Part shown: positions 56,673 through 64,000 of the stretch, piece after piece
How the letters are laid out: the number at the start of each line of letters is the position of its first letter
Position numbering within the stretch: position 1 is the stretch's first letter
Origin: Vescimonas fastidiosa
GTDB taxonomy: Bacteria; Bacillota; Clostridia; Oscillospirales; Oscillospiraceae
NCBI RefSeq assembly: GCF_018326305.1
Contig: NZ_AP023416.1
Location: forward strand, 62,001 to 126,000
DNA: 64,000 nucleotides
Reading direction: 5' to 3'
Translations under genes and position numbers: made by a program
The notes under the pieces: model-generated
The model's input: only the letters and a program-made list of their open reading frames with translations
The model's database searches: none
Told to the model about the DNA's origin: nothing

Positions 56673-56701
56673 ATTATAGAGGATAGCGTAGAGAAATGCA
56701 A
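56673..56701 (-). promoter_or_regulatory. Promoter of the CNNM leader
   Basis: Minus strand TTGCAT (56696-56701), a 17-nt spacer and TATAAT (56673-56678). RNA starts about 26 nt before the leader peptide ATG. Confidence 0.88.
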
Positions 56702-56787
56702 GCCGTTCCGCCGATGATGGGGCAATCTGTACGGTGTTTTTACACCCTATACTCTCCTGACAATGATAAAAAAAGGCGTCGGTACGG

Positions 56788-56827
56788 AAAAAACCACGGG
56801 GCATCGAAAGGACGGCCCGTGGTTTTT
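56788..56827 (-). terminator. Terminator of metQNI
   Basis: CCACGGG/CCCGTGG with a 15-nt loop; minus strand continues TTTTTTCCG. Between it and the CNNM promoter (56702-56787) nothing was recognised. Confidence 0.85.
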
Positions 56828-56847
56828 CGGTTATTTTTCTTTCCGCG

Positions 56848-57549
56848 TTATTTTTTTAGGCGCTTGTCGCAGCGGATAGCCAGCTTCGTGCCGATGGTTT
56901 GCAGCACCTGCACCAGCAGCACCAGCAGGATCACCGCCACCAGCATCACCAGGTACTTATAGCGGTAATAGCCGTAGTCGATGGCGATCTTGCCCAGGCC
57001 GCCGCCGCCGATGATGCCGCTCATGGCCGAGTAGCCCAGAATGGTGGTCAGGGCGATGGTCACATTTTGCAGCAGGCTGGGGACGCTCTCGGGAATCATC
57101 ACCCGGCAGATGATCTGCAGGGGGGTGGCGCCCATGCTCTGGGCGGCCTCGATGATATTGGGGTCCACCTCCCGGAGACTGCCCTCCACCAATCTGGCGA
57201 TAAACGGGAAGGCCGCTACCACCAAAGGCACAATGGTGGCCGCTGTGCCCACGGCGGTGCCGATGATAAGCCGGGACAGAGGAAACACCATGATCATCAA
57301 AATCAGAAACGGCACAGACCGCAGCAGATTGATGAGCACATTCAGCACATGGAGAACGCCCTTAGGCAGGGGCAGCACGCCGCCCTTTTCTCCCACCACC
57401 AGCAGCACGCCCAAAGGCAGGCCGATAACAGTGGCCAGGAGGGTGGAGAGCAGGGTCACATAGAGCGTTTCCCAAATAGCAAAGGGTATCTGCGGCAGGA
57501 CCGCCTGCAGATCCGCCAGGGACGACGGGGAAAACAAATCACTGTACAT
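56848..57549 (-). CDS. metI: Methionine ABC transporter permease MetI
   Basis: 233 residues, five or six membrane helices. [31 protein letters not shown] is the EAA loop of MetI, and [19 protein letters not shown] is typical of D-methionine permeases. The start overlaps the end of metN by 11 nt. Last gene of metQNI. Confidence 0.95.
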   Translation of the reverse strand: MYSDLFSPSSLADLQAVLPQIPFAIWETLYVTLLSTLLATVIGLPLGVLLVVGEKGGVLPLPKGVLHVLNVLINLLRSVPFLILMIMVFPLSRLIIGTAVGTAATIVPLVVAAFPFIARLVEGSLREVDPNIIEAAQSMGATPLQIICRVMIPESVPSLLQNVTIALTTILGYSAMSGIIGGGGLGKIAIDYGYYRYKYLVMLVAVILLVLLVQVLQTIGTKLAIRCDKRLKK

Positions 57550-58546
57550 GGTGCTCCACCTCCTCTACCTGAATATTGGGATAGGCCTTAATGAAGTCCA
57601 CGGCCCGGTCAAAGTGGGCGCTGGGGATGCCCAGGAGCATACTGCCGTAGACCTCCCGGGACAGCTTTTGGGTGCTGGCGGAGATGACATTGCAGTAGAT
57701 GCTCTCCTCCGCCGCCAGCCGGGCAACCAAGGGAATACCGGTGGTCTGGCTATCACGGAAAATGAGGCGCACACGGCGCTCCGAGGCGGGATCGGACACC
57801 AGGGCGTCGGCCCCGCCGGGGAACACCAGCCGGCGGCCGGCTGCGGACTTGGGGGCGGCAAACACCGCCGACACCAGGCCCTCCTCGGCCACCTCGCCGC
57901 CGTCCAGGATGGCGACCTTATCGCAAATTTCCTTCACCACGCTCATCTGGTGGGTGATGATGACCACGGTGATGCCCAGCTCCCGGTTCAGCTCCCGGAT
58001 CAGCTGGAGAATCTGGTGGGTGGTGTTGGGGTCCAGGGCGCTGGTGGCTTCATCGCACAGCAGCACCTTGGGATTGGTGGCAAGAGCCCGGGCGATGGCG
58101 ATGCGCTGCTGCTGGCCGCCGGAGAGCTGGGCCGGGTAAGCATTGGCCTTATCCGGCAGGCCTACCAGGTCCAGAAGCTCCCGGGCGCGCTTTTCCGCAT
58201 CGGCCTTCTTCATGCCGCTCAGCTCCATGGGGAAGCACACATTGCGCAGGCAGGTGCGCTGCATGAGGAGGTTGAAGTGCTGGAAGATCATGGTGATCTC
58301 CCGGCGAGCCCGGCGCAGGTCCTTGGCGGACATCTGCTCCAGCTCCTGACCGTCCACCCAAATCTCCCCGGAGGTGGGCCGCTCCAGCAGGTTCATGCAC
58401 CGAACCAGGGTGCTTTTGCCGGCGCCGCTCATGCCGATGATGCCGTAAATTTCGCCCTTTTCTATCGTGAGGGAAACATCCTTCAGCGCTTCCACTTCTC
58501 CCCCACCGGAGTCAAATGTTTTGCATATATGCTTGAGCTCGATCAT
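57539..58546 (-). CDS. metN: Methionine ABC transporter ATP-binding protein MetN
   Basis: 335 residues. Walker [10 protein letters not shown], signature [15 protein letters not shown], Walker [13 protein letters not shown]. The C-terminal NIL domain (about 250-335) binds methionine and gives feedback inhibition of transport. 22 nt after metQ. Confidence 0.97.
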   Translation of the reverse strand: MIELKHICKTFDSGGGEVEALKDVSLTIEKGEIYGIIGMSGAGKSTLVRCMNLLERPTSGEIWVDGQELEQMSAKDLRRARREITMIFQHFNLLMQRTCLRNVCFPMELSGMKKADAEKRARELLDLVGLPDKANAYPAQLSGGQQQRIAIARALATNPKVLLCDEATSALDPNTTHQILQLIRELNRELGITVVIITHQMSVVKEICDKVAILDGGEVAEEGLVSAVFAAPKSAAGRRLVFPGGADALVSDPASERRVRLIFRDSQTTGIPLVARLAAEESIYCNVISASTQKLSREVYGSMLLGIPSAHFDRAVDFIKAYPNIQVEEVEHHVQ

Positions 58547-58568
58547 GTTTGTTTCCCTCGTTTCAAAA

Positions 58569-59429
58569 TTACTTGGTCAGGGCGTCCAGAGAGGTCTGCT
58601 TGCCGCCGTAGAGGCCCATGGGCTCCACATGGATGGTGGCGATGGACACGATGTGGGTGCCCTGCTCCTTATTGAAGTCCTCCAGGTAGGGCAGGTGCTG
58701 GAAGTAGTTGGCGTCCACGGTGCCGTCGTCTACCACGGTGTTGGGCACAACATAGTCATTGTAGCTCTGGATATCCAAGGTGATGCCCTTAGCGGCCAGG
58801 ATGGTCTTGGCAACCTCCAGGATCTCGGCGTGGGGGGTGGGGGAGGCAGCGATGGTGATGGTGGTGCCGTTCAGTGCAGCGTAGTCAAGGGAGGAATCAT
58901 AGCCGTCGGTGGGGTTGGTAACGGTGCTGACCACGGAGCCGGCATACTTCTCGGTGATGAAGTCAGCCACCTGCTTGCTCTCCAGAGCAGCCTTCAGGGC
59001 CAGGATCTTGGGCAGGTTCTCATTGCCTTCCTTGACGCAGAGGATGTTGCCGTAGGCGGAGGAGGAGCCCTCGATGGCCAGAGCATCCTTCAGGGGATTG
59101 AGGCCGGCGTTGATGGCGTAGTTGGAGTTGATAACGGCGTAGTCCACATCCTGCTTCACATTGGGCAGCTGGGCGGCCTCAGCCTCTACGATCTCCACAT
59201 TGTGGGGATTTTCCACGATGTCGTTCTTGGTGGCAGTGATGCCGGCGCCGTCCTTCAGCTTGATGATGCCCTGCTGCTCCAGCAGAAGGAGGGCACGGGC
59301 CTCGTTGGTCGTGTCGTTGGGAACGGCGATCTGAATGGTGGTGGTCTTCTTGCCGCAGCCGGTGAGGGCCAGGGCCAGGGTCAGCACAAGGGCCAGGACC
59401 AGAGCGGTGAGCTTGGTAGTCTTTTTCAT
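58569..59429 (-). CDS. metQ: Methionine-binding lipoprotein MetQ
   Basis: 286 residues. Lipoprotein signal ending LTGC, Cys25. NlpA/MetQ fold with [18 protein letters not shown] and [12 protein letters not shown], typical of MetQ. SD AAAAGGAG upstream. First structural gene of metQNI, behind a two-ORF leader with attenuator. Confidence 0.95.
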   Translation of the reverse strand: MKKTTKLTALVLALVLTLALALTGCGKKTTTIQIAVPNDTTNEARALLLLEQQGIIKLKDGAGITATKNDIVENPHNVEIVEAEAAQLPNVKQDVDYAVINSNYAINAGLNPLKDALAIEGSSSAYGNILCVKEGNENLPKILALKAALESKQVADFITEKYAGSVVSTVTNPTDGYDSSLDYAALNGTTITIAASPTPHAEILEVAKTILAAKGITLDIQSYNDYVVPNTVVDDGTVDANYFQHLPYLEDFNKEQGTHIVSIATIHVEPMGLYGGKQTSLDALTK

Positions 59430-59508
59430 GGTTTTATTCTCCTTTTTAATAATATAATGATGTCGGATTTTATGGGAAATGGGGCTATTGCCTCGGTTAC
59501 ACTTGCTT

Positions 59509-59574
59509 TTATCGAATCGTGCCCGGAGGACACATTCGGTGACCCGTGGCGAAGAGACGGTAGAGCTTTTTCAT
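59509..59574 (-). CDS. Second small ORF in the metQNI leader
   Basis: 21 codons from the ATG at 59574, preceded by AAAGGAGGATGACCCC, a strong SD. Reads MKKLYRLFATGHRMCPPGTIR. It lies between the attenuator terminator and metQ, so it is translated only on read-through transcripts. Function unknown; it could tune metQ translation or mRNA stability. Confidence 0.5.
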   Translation of the reverse strand: MKKLYRLFATGHRMCPPGTIR

Positions 59575-59593
59575 GGGGTCATCCTCCTTTGCC

Positions 59594-59632
59594 AAAAATA
59601 ATACAGCGGGAAGCCAAATGACTTCCCGCTGT
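59594..59632 (-). terminator. Attenuator terminator of metQNI
   Basis: 11-bp perfect stem ACAGCGGGAAG/CTTCCCGCTGT (59603-59613 with 59622-59632), loop of 8; minus strand continues ATTATTTTTGG. It lies 31 nt after the stop of the Met-rich leader peptide. Confidence 0.9.
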
Positions 59633-59663
59633 GGTAAGCGATACCCGCGGCCCTAATGACCGC

Positions 59664-59771
59664 TCAGGCGTTTTGGGAAAGCAGATGGCTGTTTTGCGCG
59701 CAAGAAAACATGCACATGCACATGGGCATGCACATCTGCATCATCATCATGCTGCGGCCAAACTGCTTCAT
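59664..59771 (-). CDS. Methionine-rich leader peptide of metQNI
   Basis: 35 codons from the ATG at 59771, preceded by GAAAGGAG with good spacing. Residues 8-21 read MMMMQMCMPMCMCM: nine Met and three Cys in 14 codons, 10 Met in all. The peptide then ends FSCAQNSHLLSQNA. It is preceded by a consensus promoter and followed by a strong terminator and the methionine transporter, the arrangement of amino-acid attenuators such as trpL. Ribosome stalling at the Met run when charged tRNA-Met is low would be expected to allow read-through. The peptide has no signal or known family. Confidence 0.85.
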   Translation of the reverse strand: MKQFGRSMMMMQMCMPMCMCMFSCAQNSHLLSQNA

Positions 59772-59807
59772 ACTGCTTTCTCCTTTCGTCTGTTTTTTGT
59801 TGTTGGC

Positions 59808-59836
59808 ATAGTACACCCGGAGGGCGCATCTGTCAA
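59808..59836 (-). promoter_or_regulatory. Promoter of the metQNI leader
   Basis: Minus strand TTGACA (59831-59836), a 17-nt spacer and TACTAT (59808-59813). RNA would begin about 30 nt before the leader peptide. No S-box, T-box or SAM riboswitch elements in the leader. Confidence 0.92.
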
Positions 59837-59950
59837 CCGGGTTTTTCACATTTTGTCATTTTTTCTAAAAAAGAAAAATTTATCACCTCGTGCTTTGTGA
59901 ATTGGACAAGGTTTTTTCGCATTTCAGGGGGCGCACAGCCAAAAAAATAA

Positions 59951-59979
59951 TGGCAATTCCCCGGAGAATATGGTATACT
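59951..59979 (+). promoter_or_regulatory. Promoter of the ornithine-racemase-like gene
   Basis: TGGCAA (59951-59956), a 17-nt spacer and TATACT (59974-59979). Confidence 0.65.
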
Positions 59980-60010
59980 GTCTTTATCTGTGAAAGATCG
60001 AGGTAGGATC

Positions 60011-61108
60011 ATGGATAGAAAATTTCCCCGCATTGTAATAGATCGGGACAAGCTGCGCAACAACTGCACCCAAATCGTCAAGCACTGTGAGGCCCGGGGC
60101 ATAGCCGTGGCCGGTGTGATAAAGGGGGCAGGCGGACTGCCGGAGATTGCCCGGCTGTACCGCAGCTGCGGCGCAGCGCAGCTTGCCACCAGCCGCCTGG
60201 AGCAGATGGAGCTGTGGCGTCGGGAGGGTATCCCGGGGCCGTATATGCTGCTGCGGGTGCCGGGGCTTTCGGAGCTGCCGGAGGTGGCTCGGCTGGCGGG
60301 CTACTCCCTGCAGAGCGATGCCACCACCCTGGATGCGCTGAACAGCGTCTGCGCCGAGCAGGGCGTCACCCATCGGGTGATCATTATGGCTGATCTGGGG
60401 GATCTGCGGGAAGGCTTTTGGGATAAGACGGAGATGGTGGAGGTCTGCTGCCATGTGGAGCAGGGGCTTGACCACCTGCACCTGGCCGGTGTGGGGGTAA
60501 ACCTGGGCTGCTACGGCGCGGTGAAGCCTACGCCGGAGAATATGGGGCAGCTGGTGGACATTGCCCGGGCCGTGGAGGCACGGATCGGCCGACAGCTGGA
60601 GATCGTCTCCGGCGGCGCCACCAGCAGCTACACCCTGGTCCACTGGGGTACTATGCCCCAGGGCATCAACCATCTGCGCATCGGCGAGACGGCCTTACTG
60701 GCCAAGGACCTGCAGGTGGATTGGGGCATCAGCGACATGGATTACCTGCTCCGGGGCACCATGCGCCTGGAGGCGGAGATCATCGAGCTGCGGAAAAAGC
60801 CCACCCATCCTGTGGGAGAGACGGTCATAGACGCCTTTGGCAACCGCCCCACCTTTGTGGATCGGGGTATGCGACTGCGAGCCCTGGCGGCCTTTGGCCG
60901 AGCGGATGTGGGGCAGGTGGAGACCCTTCTCTGCCGGGAGCCGGGTATGACGGTCATAGGCGGCTCCTCGGACCACTGTATTTTGGATGTGGAGGATTGC
61001 CCCCGGGCCCTGCGGGTGGGGGATGTGGTGTCCTTTGACCTGAGCTACAGCCATATGCTCTACGCCACCGGCCGGACGGACATAGCGGTGGTTTTTAACG
61101 GCGCATGA
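60011..61108 (+). CDS. Alanine/ornithine racemase-family PLP enzyme (Orr-like)
   Basis: 365 residues from the ATG at 60011 (GAGGTAGG upstream). Fold-III PLP barrel: PRIVIDRDKLRNNC opening, Lys in GVIKGAGG as the Schiff-base residue, HLAGVGVNLGCYG and SGGATSSYTL as phosphate-binding parts. The group includes ornithine racemase (Orr) of clostridial oxidative ornithine breakdown and YhfX-like proteins. The partner genes oraS/oraE are not here, so substrate is uncertain. Confidence 0.8.
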   Translation: MDRKFPRIVIDRDKLRNNCTQIVKHCEARGIAVAGVIKGAGGLPEIARLYRSCGAAQLATSRLEQMELWRREGIPGPYMLLRVPGLSELPEVARLAGYSLQSDATTLDALNSVCAEQGVTHRVIIMADLGDLREGFWDKTEMVEVCCHVEQGLDHLHLAGVGVNLGCYGAVKPTPENMGQLVDIARAVEARIGRQLEIVSGGATSSYTLVHWGTMPQGINHLRIGETALLAKDLQVDWGISDMDYLLRGTMRLEAEIIELRKKPTHPVGETVIDAFGNRPTFVDRGMRLRALAAFGRADVGQVETLLCREPGMTVIGGSSDHCILDVEDCPRALRVGDVVSFDLSYSHMLYATGRTDIAVVFNGA

Positions 61109-61165
61109 CAGCATCACCCTTTCGCAAATATATTGTTTGCAAAATTTTATTAGGAGGATAGTCCA

Positions 61166-61582
61166 TTGAACGAAAGTAGTATTTCCATTTTTATCGTGCA
61201 GGCGGCCCTGGCCCTGTTCACCTTCTTTGTGGCAGCACCCTGTGTGCTGAATGCCATCTCCACCTTTACCGTGCAGGCTCGGCTGGCCAAGACCATGGTG
61301 GAGGAGGGTGTCATCACGGAGGCGGATCGGCGTCTGCTCCAGCCGAAAAAGCAGATCGCAGGCGTGGTCATTTCGGTAATCTTGGTTGGCGCGTTGGTGG
61401 CCGTGGCCGCCCGGACCGCGCCCTATGGGTTCTTTAGCTGCGGCATTGCCGCCATCGCCGGTGTGCTGAAATATCGGCGCATTTTGGAGTTCAACAGTCT
61501 CACCGTCTCCCGCTTTAAGAACACCTACCAAAGCGTTATGAACAAGAGCAAGTACGACCAATATGTGAAAAAGATGTTCTGA
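61166..61582 (+). CDS. Small membrane protein of unknown function
   Basis: 138 residues starting at a TTG that follows AGGAGG with good spacing. Two or three hydrophobic segments (about 7-30, 62-83, 87-103) and a basic tail (KNTYQSVMNKSKYDQYVKKMF). Family not recognised. It lies 57 nt after the racemase-like gene and ends at a strong terminator, so the two may be cotranscribed. Confidence 0.7.
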   Translation: MNESSISIFIVQAALALFTFFVAAPCVLNAISTFTVQARLAKTMVEEGVITEADRRLLQPKKQIAGVVISVILVGALVAVAARTAPYGFFSCGIAAIAGVLKYRRILEFNSLTVSRFKNTYQSVMNKSKYDQYVKKMF

Positions 61583-61597
61583 GATGAAACGGCAGAG

Positions 61598-61627
61598 GGC
61601 GGTACGCGAAAGCGTACCGCCTTTTTT
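61598..61627 (+). terminator. Terminator after the small membrane protein gene
   Basis: 10-bp perfect stem GGCGGTACGC/GCGTACCGCC with tetraloop GAAA, then TTTTTT. Confidence 0.97.
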
Positions 61628-61645
61628 CGTTGGTGCGGCAGGGAT

Positions 61646-61688
61646 GCGAATTGCCACAGCCAGTGTGCGCACCGGCTGTGGCAGTGAC
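61646..61688. repeat. Palindromic variant of the 42-nt element
   Basis: TGCCACAGCC and GGCTGTGGCA arms around AGTGTGCGCACC. It looks like a hybrid of two right halves of the GTCATTGCGA element. Followed by a GGGCGGACAGAGGCGTCCGCCCC unit at about 61715-61740. Confidence 0.65.
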
Positions 61689-61819
61689 AGGGTTACACAG
61701 AAAGTGCGGTGGGGCGGGCGGACAGAGGCGTCCGCCCCTACGAAACGATAAGAGGCGTGGTTGGTCGTGGCATGCCGTATACGCATACATACGCATATAC
61801 ACTATATACACCCGCAAAA

Positions 61820-62000
61820 GCCTCGCAGAGTTTGCCGCCCGCAGGCGGCAAAAAAATTCAAATCATTTTTCACCGCGACATGTGCGTGGGGAAAAATACC
61901 TCTCAGGCTGCCAGTGTGGAATTTTGTCGCTTGCGACAAAATTATGCGCGCAGCAGACTGCAAACCCCTTTGGCAGAAAATTCCGTAGGAATTTTCTGCC
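61820..62000 (+). repeat. Structured 180-nt repeat element, copy C
   Basis: 181 nt. H1 TTTGCCGCC/GGCGGCAAA, core CACCGCGACATGTGCGTGGG, CTCAGGCTGCCAGTGTGG, H2 TTTTGTCGC/GCGACAAAA, GCGCGCAGCAGACTGCAA, H3 GGCAGAAAATTCC/GGAATTTTCTGCC. The stems differ from copies A and B on both arms; the linkers are nearly identical. It lies between convergent genes. Confidence 0.88.
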
Positions 62001-62006
62001 AGTAAA

Positions 62007-62034
62007 AAAAGAGACGCCCGGAGGCGTCTCTTTT
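62007..62034 (-). terminator. Terminator of the nhaC gene
   Basis: AAAAGAGACGCC/GGCGTCTCTTTT with a 4-nt loop; minus strand continues with T7. Confidence 0.95.
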
Positions 62035-62055
62035 CTGTCGTATGTAGGCTGTATC

Positions 62056-63741
62056 TTACTTGCCGGCCATGGCCTTGTTGGCCTCGGCCATTTCGGCGAA
62101 GATACCGGCGTGCTTCTTGGACACCACAGCCTTGATGACCAGCAGAGTGGCGATCATCAGGACGATAGCGATAATCATGCAGATCACAACATTCTGCACC
62201 AGACCGGCGATGAGGAAGCTGACGAAGGAAACGGCAGCCACGGTCACGCCGTAGGGAATCTGGGTGGACACATGGTTCAGGTGGAAGCAGTGGGCACCGG
62301 CAGAAGCCATGATGGTGGTATCGGAGATGGGGGACAGGTGGTCGCCGCACACGCCGCCGGCGCAGGAAGCTGCCAGGCCGATGGACAGCAGGGTGATCTG
62401 GCTATTCCAATCGAACACGGCGCAGACCAGCGGGACCATGATGCCGATGGTGCCCCAGGAGGTACCGGTGGCGAAGCCGATGAAGCAGGCCACGATGAAG
62501 ATGACGCAGGGCAGGAACTTGGCAAGGCTGCCGGTGTTCGCCATGACGCCCTCCACGAAGGTACCCACCTGCAGACCGTCGTCACGGCACAGGCCGCACA
62601 GGGTCCAGGCGAAGCAGAGGATCAGGATGGGGGAGATCATCTGAATGAAGCCGTTGGGGATGGACTCCATGGACTTCTCAAACTTAATCAGGCCGCGCAG
62701 CCAGTAATAAATGAAGGTGAACACCAGGGCCACGATGGAGCCCAGGCACAGGCCGTTACCGGCGGCAGCGTCGGAGAAGGACATAATGAAGTTGTGGTAG
62801 TTGTCGCTCTCGGCATCCCACATACCACCGGTCCAAATCAGGCCGACGATACACAGAGCAATCAGAATGATAACGGGGAGCAACAGGTCCAGAACGGAGG
62901 AGTGCTTGGCACCTTCCTCATAATCGTCGGCACCGGCGAAGGGACGCTCGGGGGTGGTGAACAGGTCGTTCTTGACCTGGGCATTGTACTCATGCTTGAG
63001 CATGGGACCGTAGTCGATGTTCAGCAGAGAGGTGACAATGACCATCACCAGGGTCAGGATGCAGTAATAGTTGAAGGGGATCTGGCTCAGGAACATGCTG
63101 ATACGGGAGCCGGGGAAACCATCGGGCACATAGGAGGCAACGGCGGCGGCCCAGGAGGACACGGGAGCCAGCATGCAGACGGGAGCGGCGGTAGCATCGA
63201 TGATGTAGGCCAGCTTAGCCCGGGAGATGTGATGGCTCTCGGTGACGGGACGCATCACGGCACCCACGGTCAGGCAGTTGAAGTAGTCGTCGATGAAGAT
63301 CAGCACACCCAGGAGCATGGTCATCATCTGCGCGCCGGAGCGGGTCTTAACGGACTTGGTAGCCCAGCGGCCAAAGGCTGCGGAGCCGCCGGCCTTGTTC
63401 ATCAGGTCCACCATGATACCCAGGATGACCAGGAAGATCAGGATGGAGATGTCGATGGCGTTGATCATGCCGACACTCTCGCCGGCACCGATGAAGTTTA
63501 CGACGGTCTGCCAGGGGCTGAAGTCAGCCAGCAGCAGAGCGCCCACCAGGCAGCCCAGGAACAGGGACGAATACACTTCCTTGCTGATCAGGGCCAGGGC
63601 GATAGCGACCACGGGGGGGAACAGGGCCCAACCGGTGGCCACGAAGCCGGAACCATCGTTGGCCACCTTAGCGATGACCAGGGCGATGACCACGACCGCC
63701 AGCGCAATAAAATACGCTATTTTGGTACTTTTCTTTTCCAT
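62056..63741 (-). CDS. nhaC: NhaC-family Na+/H+ antiporter
   Basis: 561 residues with about twelve to thirteen hydrophobic segments. GTSWGTIGIMVPLVCAVFDW, CAGGVCGDHLSPISDTTIMASAGAHCFHLNHVSTQIPYG and DDYFNCLTVGAVMRPVTE match the NhaC family, where conserved Asp and His residues carry ions. Members exchange Na+ for H+ or, in some cases, malate/lactate or amino acids. Substrate beyond cations is unresolved. It stands alone with its own promoter and terminator. Confidence 0.9.
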   Translation of the reverse strand: MEKKSTKIAYFIALAVVVIALVIAKVANDGSGFVATGWALFPPVVAIALALISKEVYSSLFLGCLVGALLLADFSPWQTVVNFIGAGESVGMINAIDISILIFLVILGIMVDLMNKAGGSAAFGRWATKSVKTRSGAQMMTMLLGVLIFIDDYFNCLTVGAVMRPVTESHHISRAKLAYIIDATAAPVCMLAPVSSWAAAVASYVPDGFPGSRISMFLSQIPFNYYCILTLVMVIVTSLLNIDYGPMLKHEYNAQVKNDLFTTPERPFAGADDYEEGAKHSSVLDLLLPVIILIALCIVGLIWTGGMWDAESDNYHNFIMSFSDAAAGNGLCLGSIVALVFTFIYYWLRGLIKFEKSMESIPNGFIQMISPILILCFAWTLCGLCRDDGLQVGTFVEGVMANTGSLAKFLPCVIFIVACFIGFATGTSWGTIGIMVPLVCAVFDWNSQITLLSIGLAASCAGGVCGDHLSPISDTTIMASAGAHCFHLNHVSTQIPYGVTVAAVSFVSFLIAGLVQNVVICMIIAIVLMIATLLVIKAVVSKKHAGIFAEMAEANKAMAGK

Positions 63742-63777
63742 AGTGTGTGATTTACCTCCTCAAGTTTTGGTTCTTTT

Positions 63778-63806
63778 ATCCTACCCTGAATTGGCTGAAT
63801 TGTCAA
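63778..63806 (-). promoter_or_regulatory. Promoter of the nhaC gene
   Basis: Minus strand TTGACA (63801-63806), a 17-nt spacer and TAGGAT (63778-63783); SD GAGGAGG precedes the start. Confidence 0.85.
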
Positions 63807-64000
63807 TATTTCGTTTTCACCTTTATCTCTTAATTTTGAACAAATTATGAATCCCCTTTTTGCTCAAATCGTCAAATTTCTGTCGCTTTTATATATTTTT
63901 TGCGGTTAAAGCCAGTGTATTAACGGGTTCTTTATACTTTTTTTGTTAATTTATATTTTTTTCTTAACGGTTATTAAGCGGGCATTTCTTTCGTTACAGG
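63807..64000. other. AT-rich end of window, no gene
   Basis: Clearly richer in A+T than the rest, with runs such as TTTATATTTTTT. It is probably an upstream control region of a gene beyond the window. No ORF, RNA or repeat was recognised. Confidence 0.5.

Noticed and set aside
56528-56680. M-box (Mg2+) or yybP-ykoY (Mn2+) riboswitch before the CNNM gene
   Set aside because: The conserved M-box and yybP-ykoY loop sequences are not seen; a leader ORF and terminator explain the region better.
59430-59801. SAM riboswitch or T-box upstream of metQ
   Set aside because: None of the conserved S-box, SAM-II or T-box sequences could be found; the leader is instead occupied by small ORFs and a terminator.

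Overview
The window is GC-rich and gene-dense, from a spore-forming anaerobic Firmicute. It most resembles a gut clostridium of the Oscillospiraceae type, although that placement is inferred from gene content. Supporting evidence: HrcA/CIRCE heat-shock control, a SpoVAC homologue behind a sigma-F/G-like promoter, a complete Rnf complex in the clostridial order rnfCDGEAB, an ECF folate S component behind a THF riboswitch, a [FeFe]-hydrogenase-type regulator, and AGGAGG ribosome binding sites. There is no phage, transposase or CRISPR array.

Layout. 0.3-7 kb: EF-G paralogue, spoVAC, a low-GC gap, a divergent TetR/SDR pair, ferredoxin-hemW. 7.6-14.4 kb, all minus: an unknown protein, a tight radical SAM-mutY-tdk-radical SAM cluster, a glycosidase-like protein, rpiB and a PHP phosphoesterase. 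14.5-19.2 kb: hrcA-grpE-dnaK-dnaJ behind a perfect CIRCE. 19.4-25.5 kb: ktrAB, a MATE pump, ftsH with a seven-residue repeat tail. 25.9-28.8 kb: rlmB and a P-type-ATPase-like protein lacking its catalytic motifs. 29 kb: tRNA-Met, -Glu and -Val. 29.5-35.8 kb: a DAACS symporter, groESL behind a second CIRCE, a lipid kinase, an RNA methyltransferase. 36.3-38.6 kb: XRE-NfeD fusion, SPFH protein and two small proteins. 39.6-42.3 kb: CyuA-like protein, dCMP deaminase, DUF975 protein. 42.7-47.9 kb: rnfCDGEAB. 48.2-51.2 kb: riboswitch-folT and a frameshifted sigma factor with its membrane partner. 51.3-54.7 kb: MntA-HepT pair and a TM1266-ABC transporter operon. 54.8-63.7 kb: CNNM/CorC-type protein, metQNI, an ornithine-racemase-like enzyme, a small membrane protein, an NhaC antiporter.

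The strongest new material is regulatory RNA. (1) metQNI is preceded by a good promoter, a 35-codon leader peptide with 10 Met (nine of them within 14 codons) and an intrinsic terminator: a textbook attenuator layout for methionine. (2) The CNNM/CorC gene has a promoter, a 22-codon acidic/proline leader ORF with strong SD, and a terminator 7 nt after its stop, recalling Mg-responsive leaders such as MgtL. (3) A roughly 180-nt element occurs in three full and one or two deleted copies; its three variable hairpins change on both arms between copies while pairing is kept. (4) A second 114-nt family also shows paired changes. (5) The TM1266-ABC operon has a 140-nt leader with two terminator-like hairpins and no recognised aptamer.

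Gene-poor stretches (1-297, 7.06-7.64, 11.76-12.06, 34.1-34.7, 38.6-39.6, 47.9-48.2 and 61.6-62.0 kb) are largely mosaics of short palindromic repeats. One repeat pair sits between groES and groEL. Function calls come from motif recognition by eye; no database search was run.
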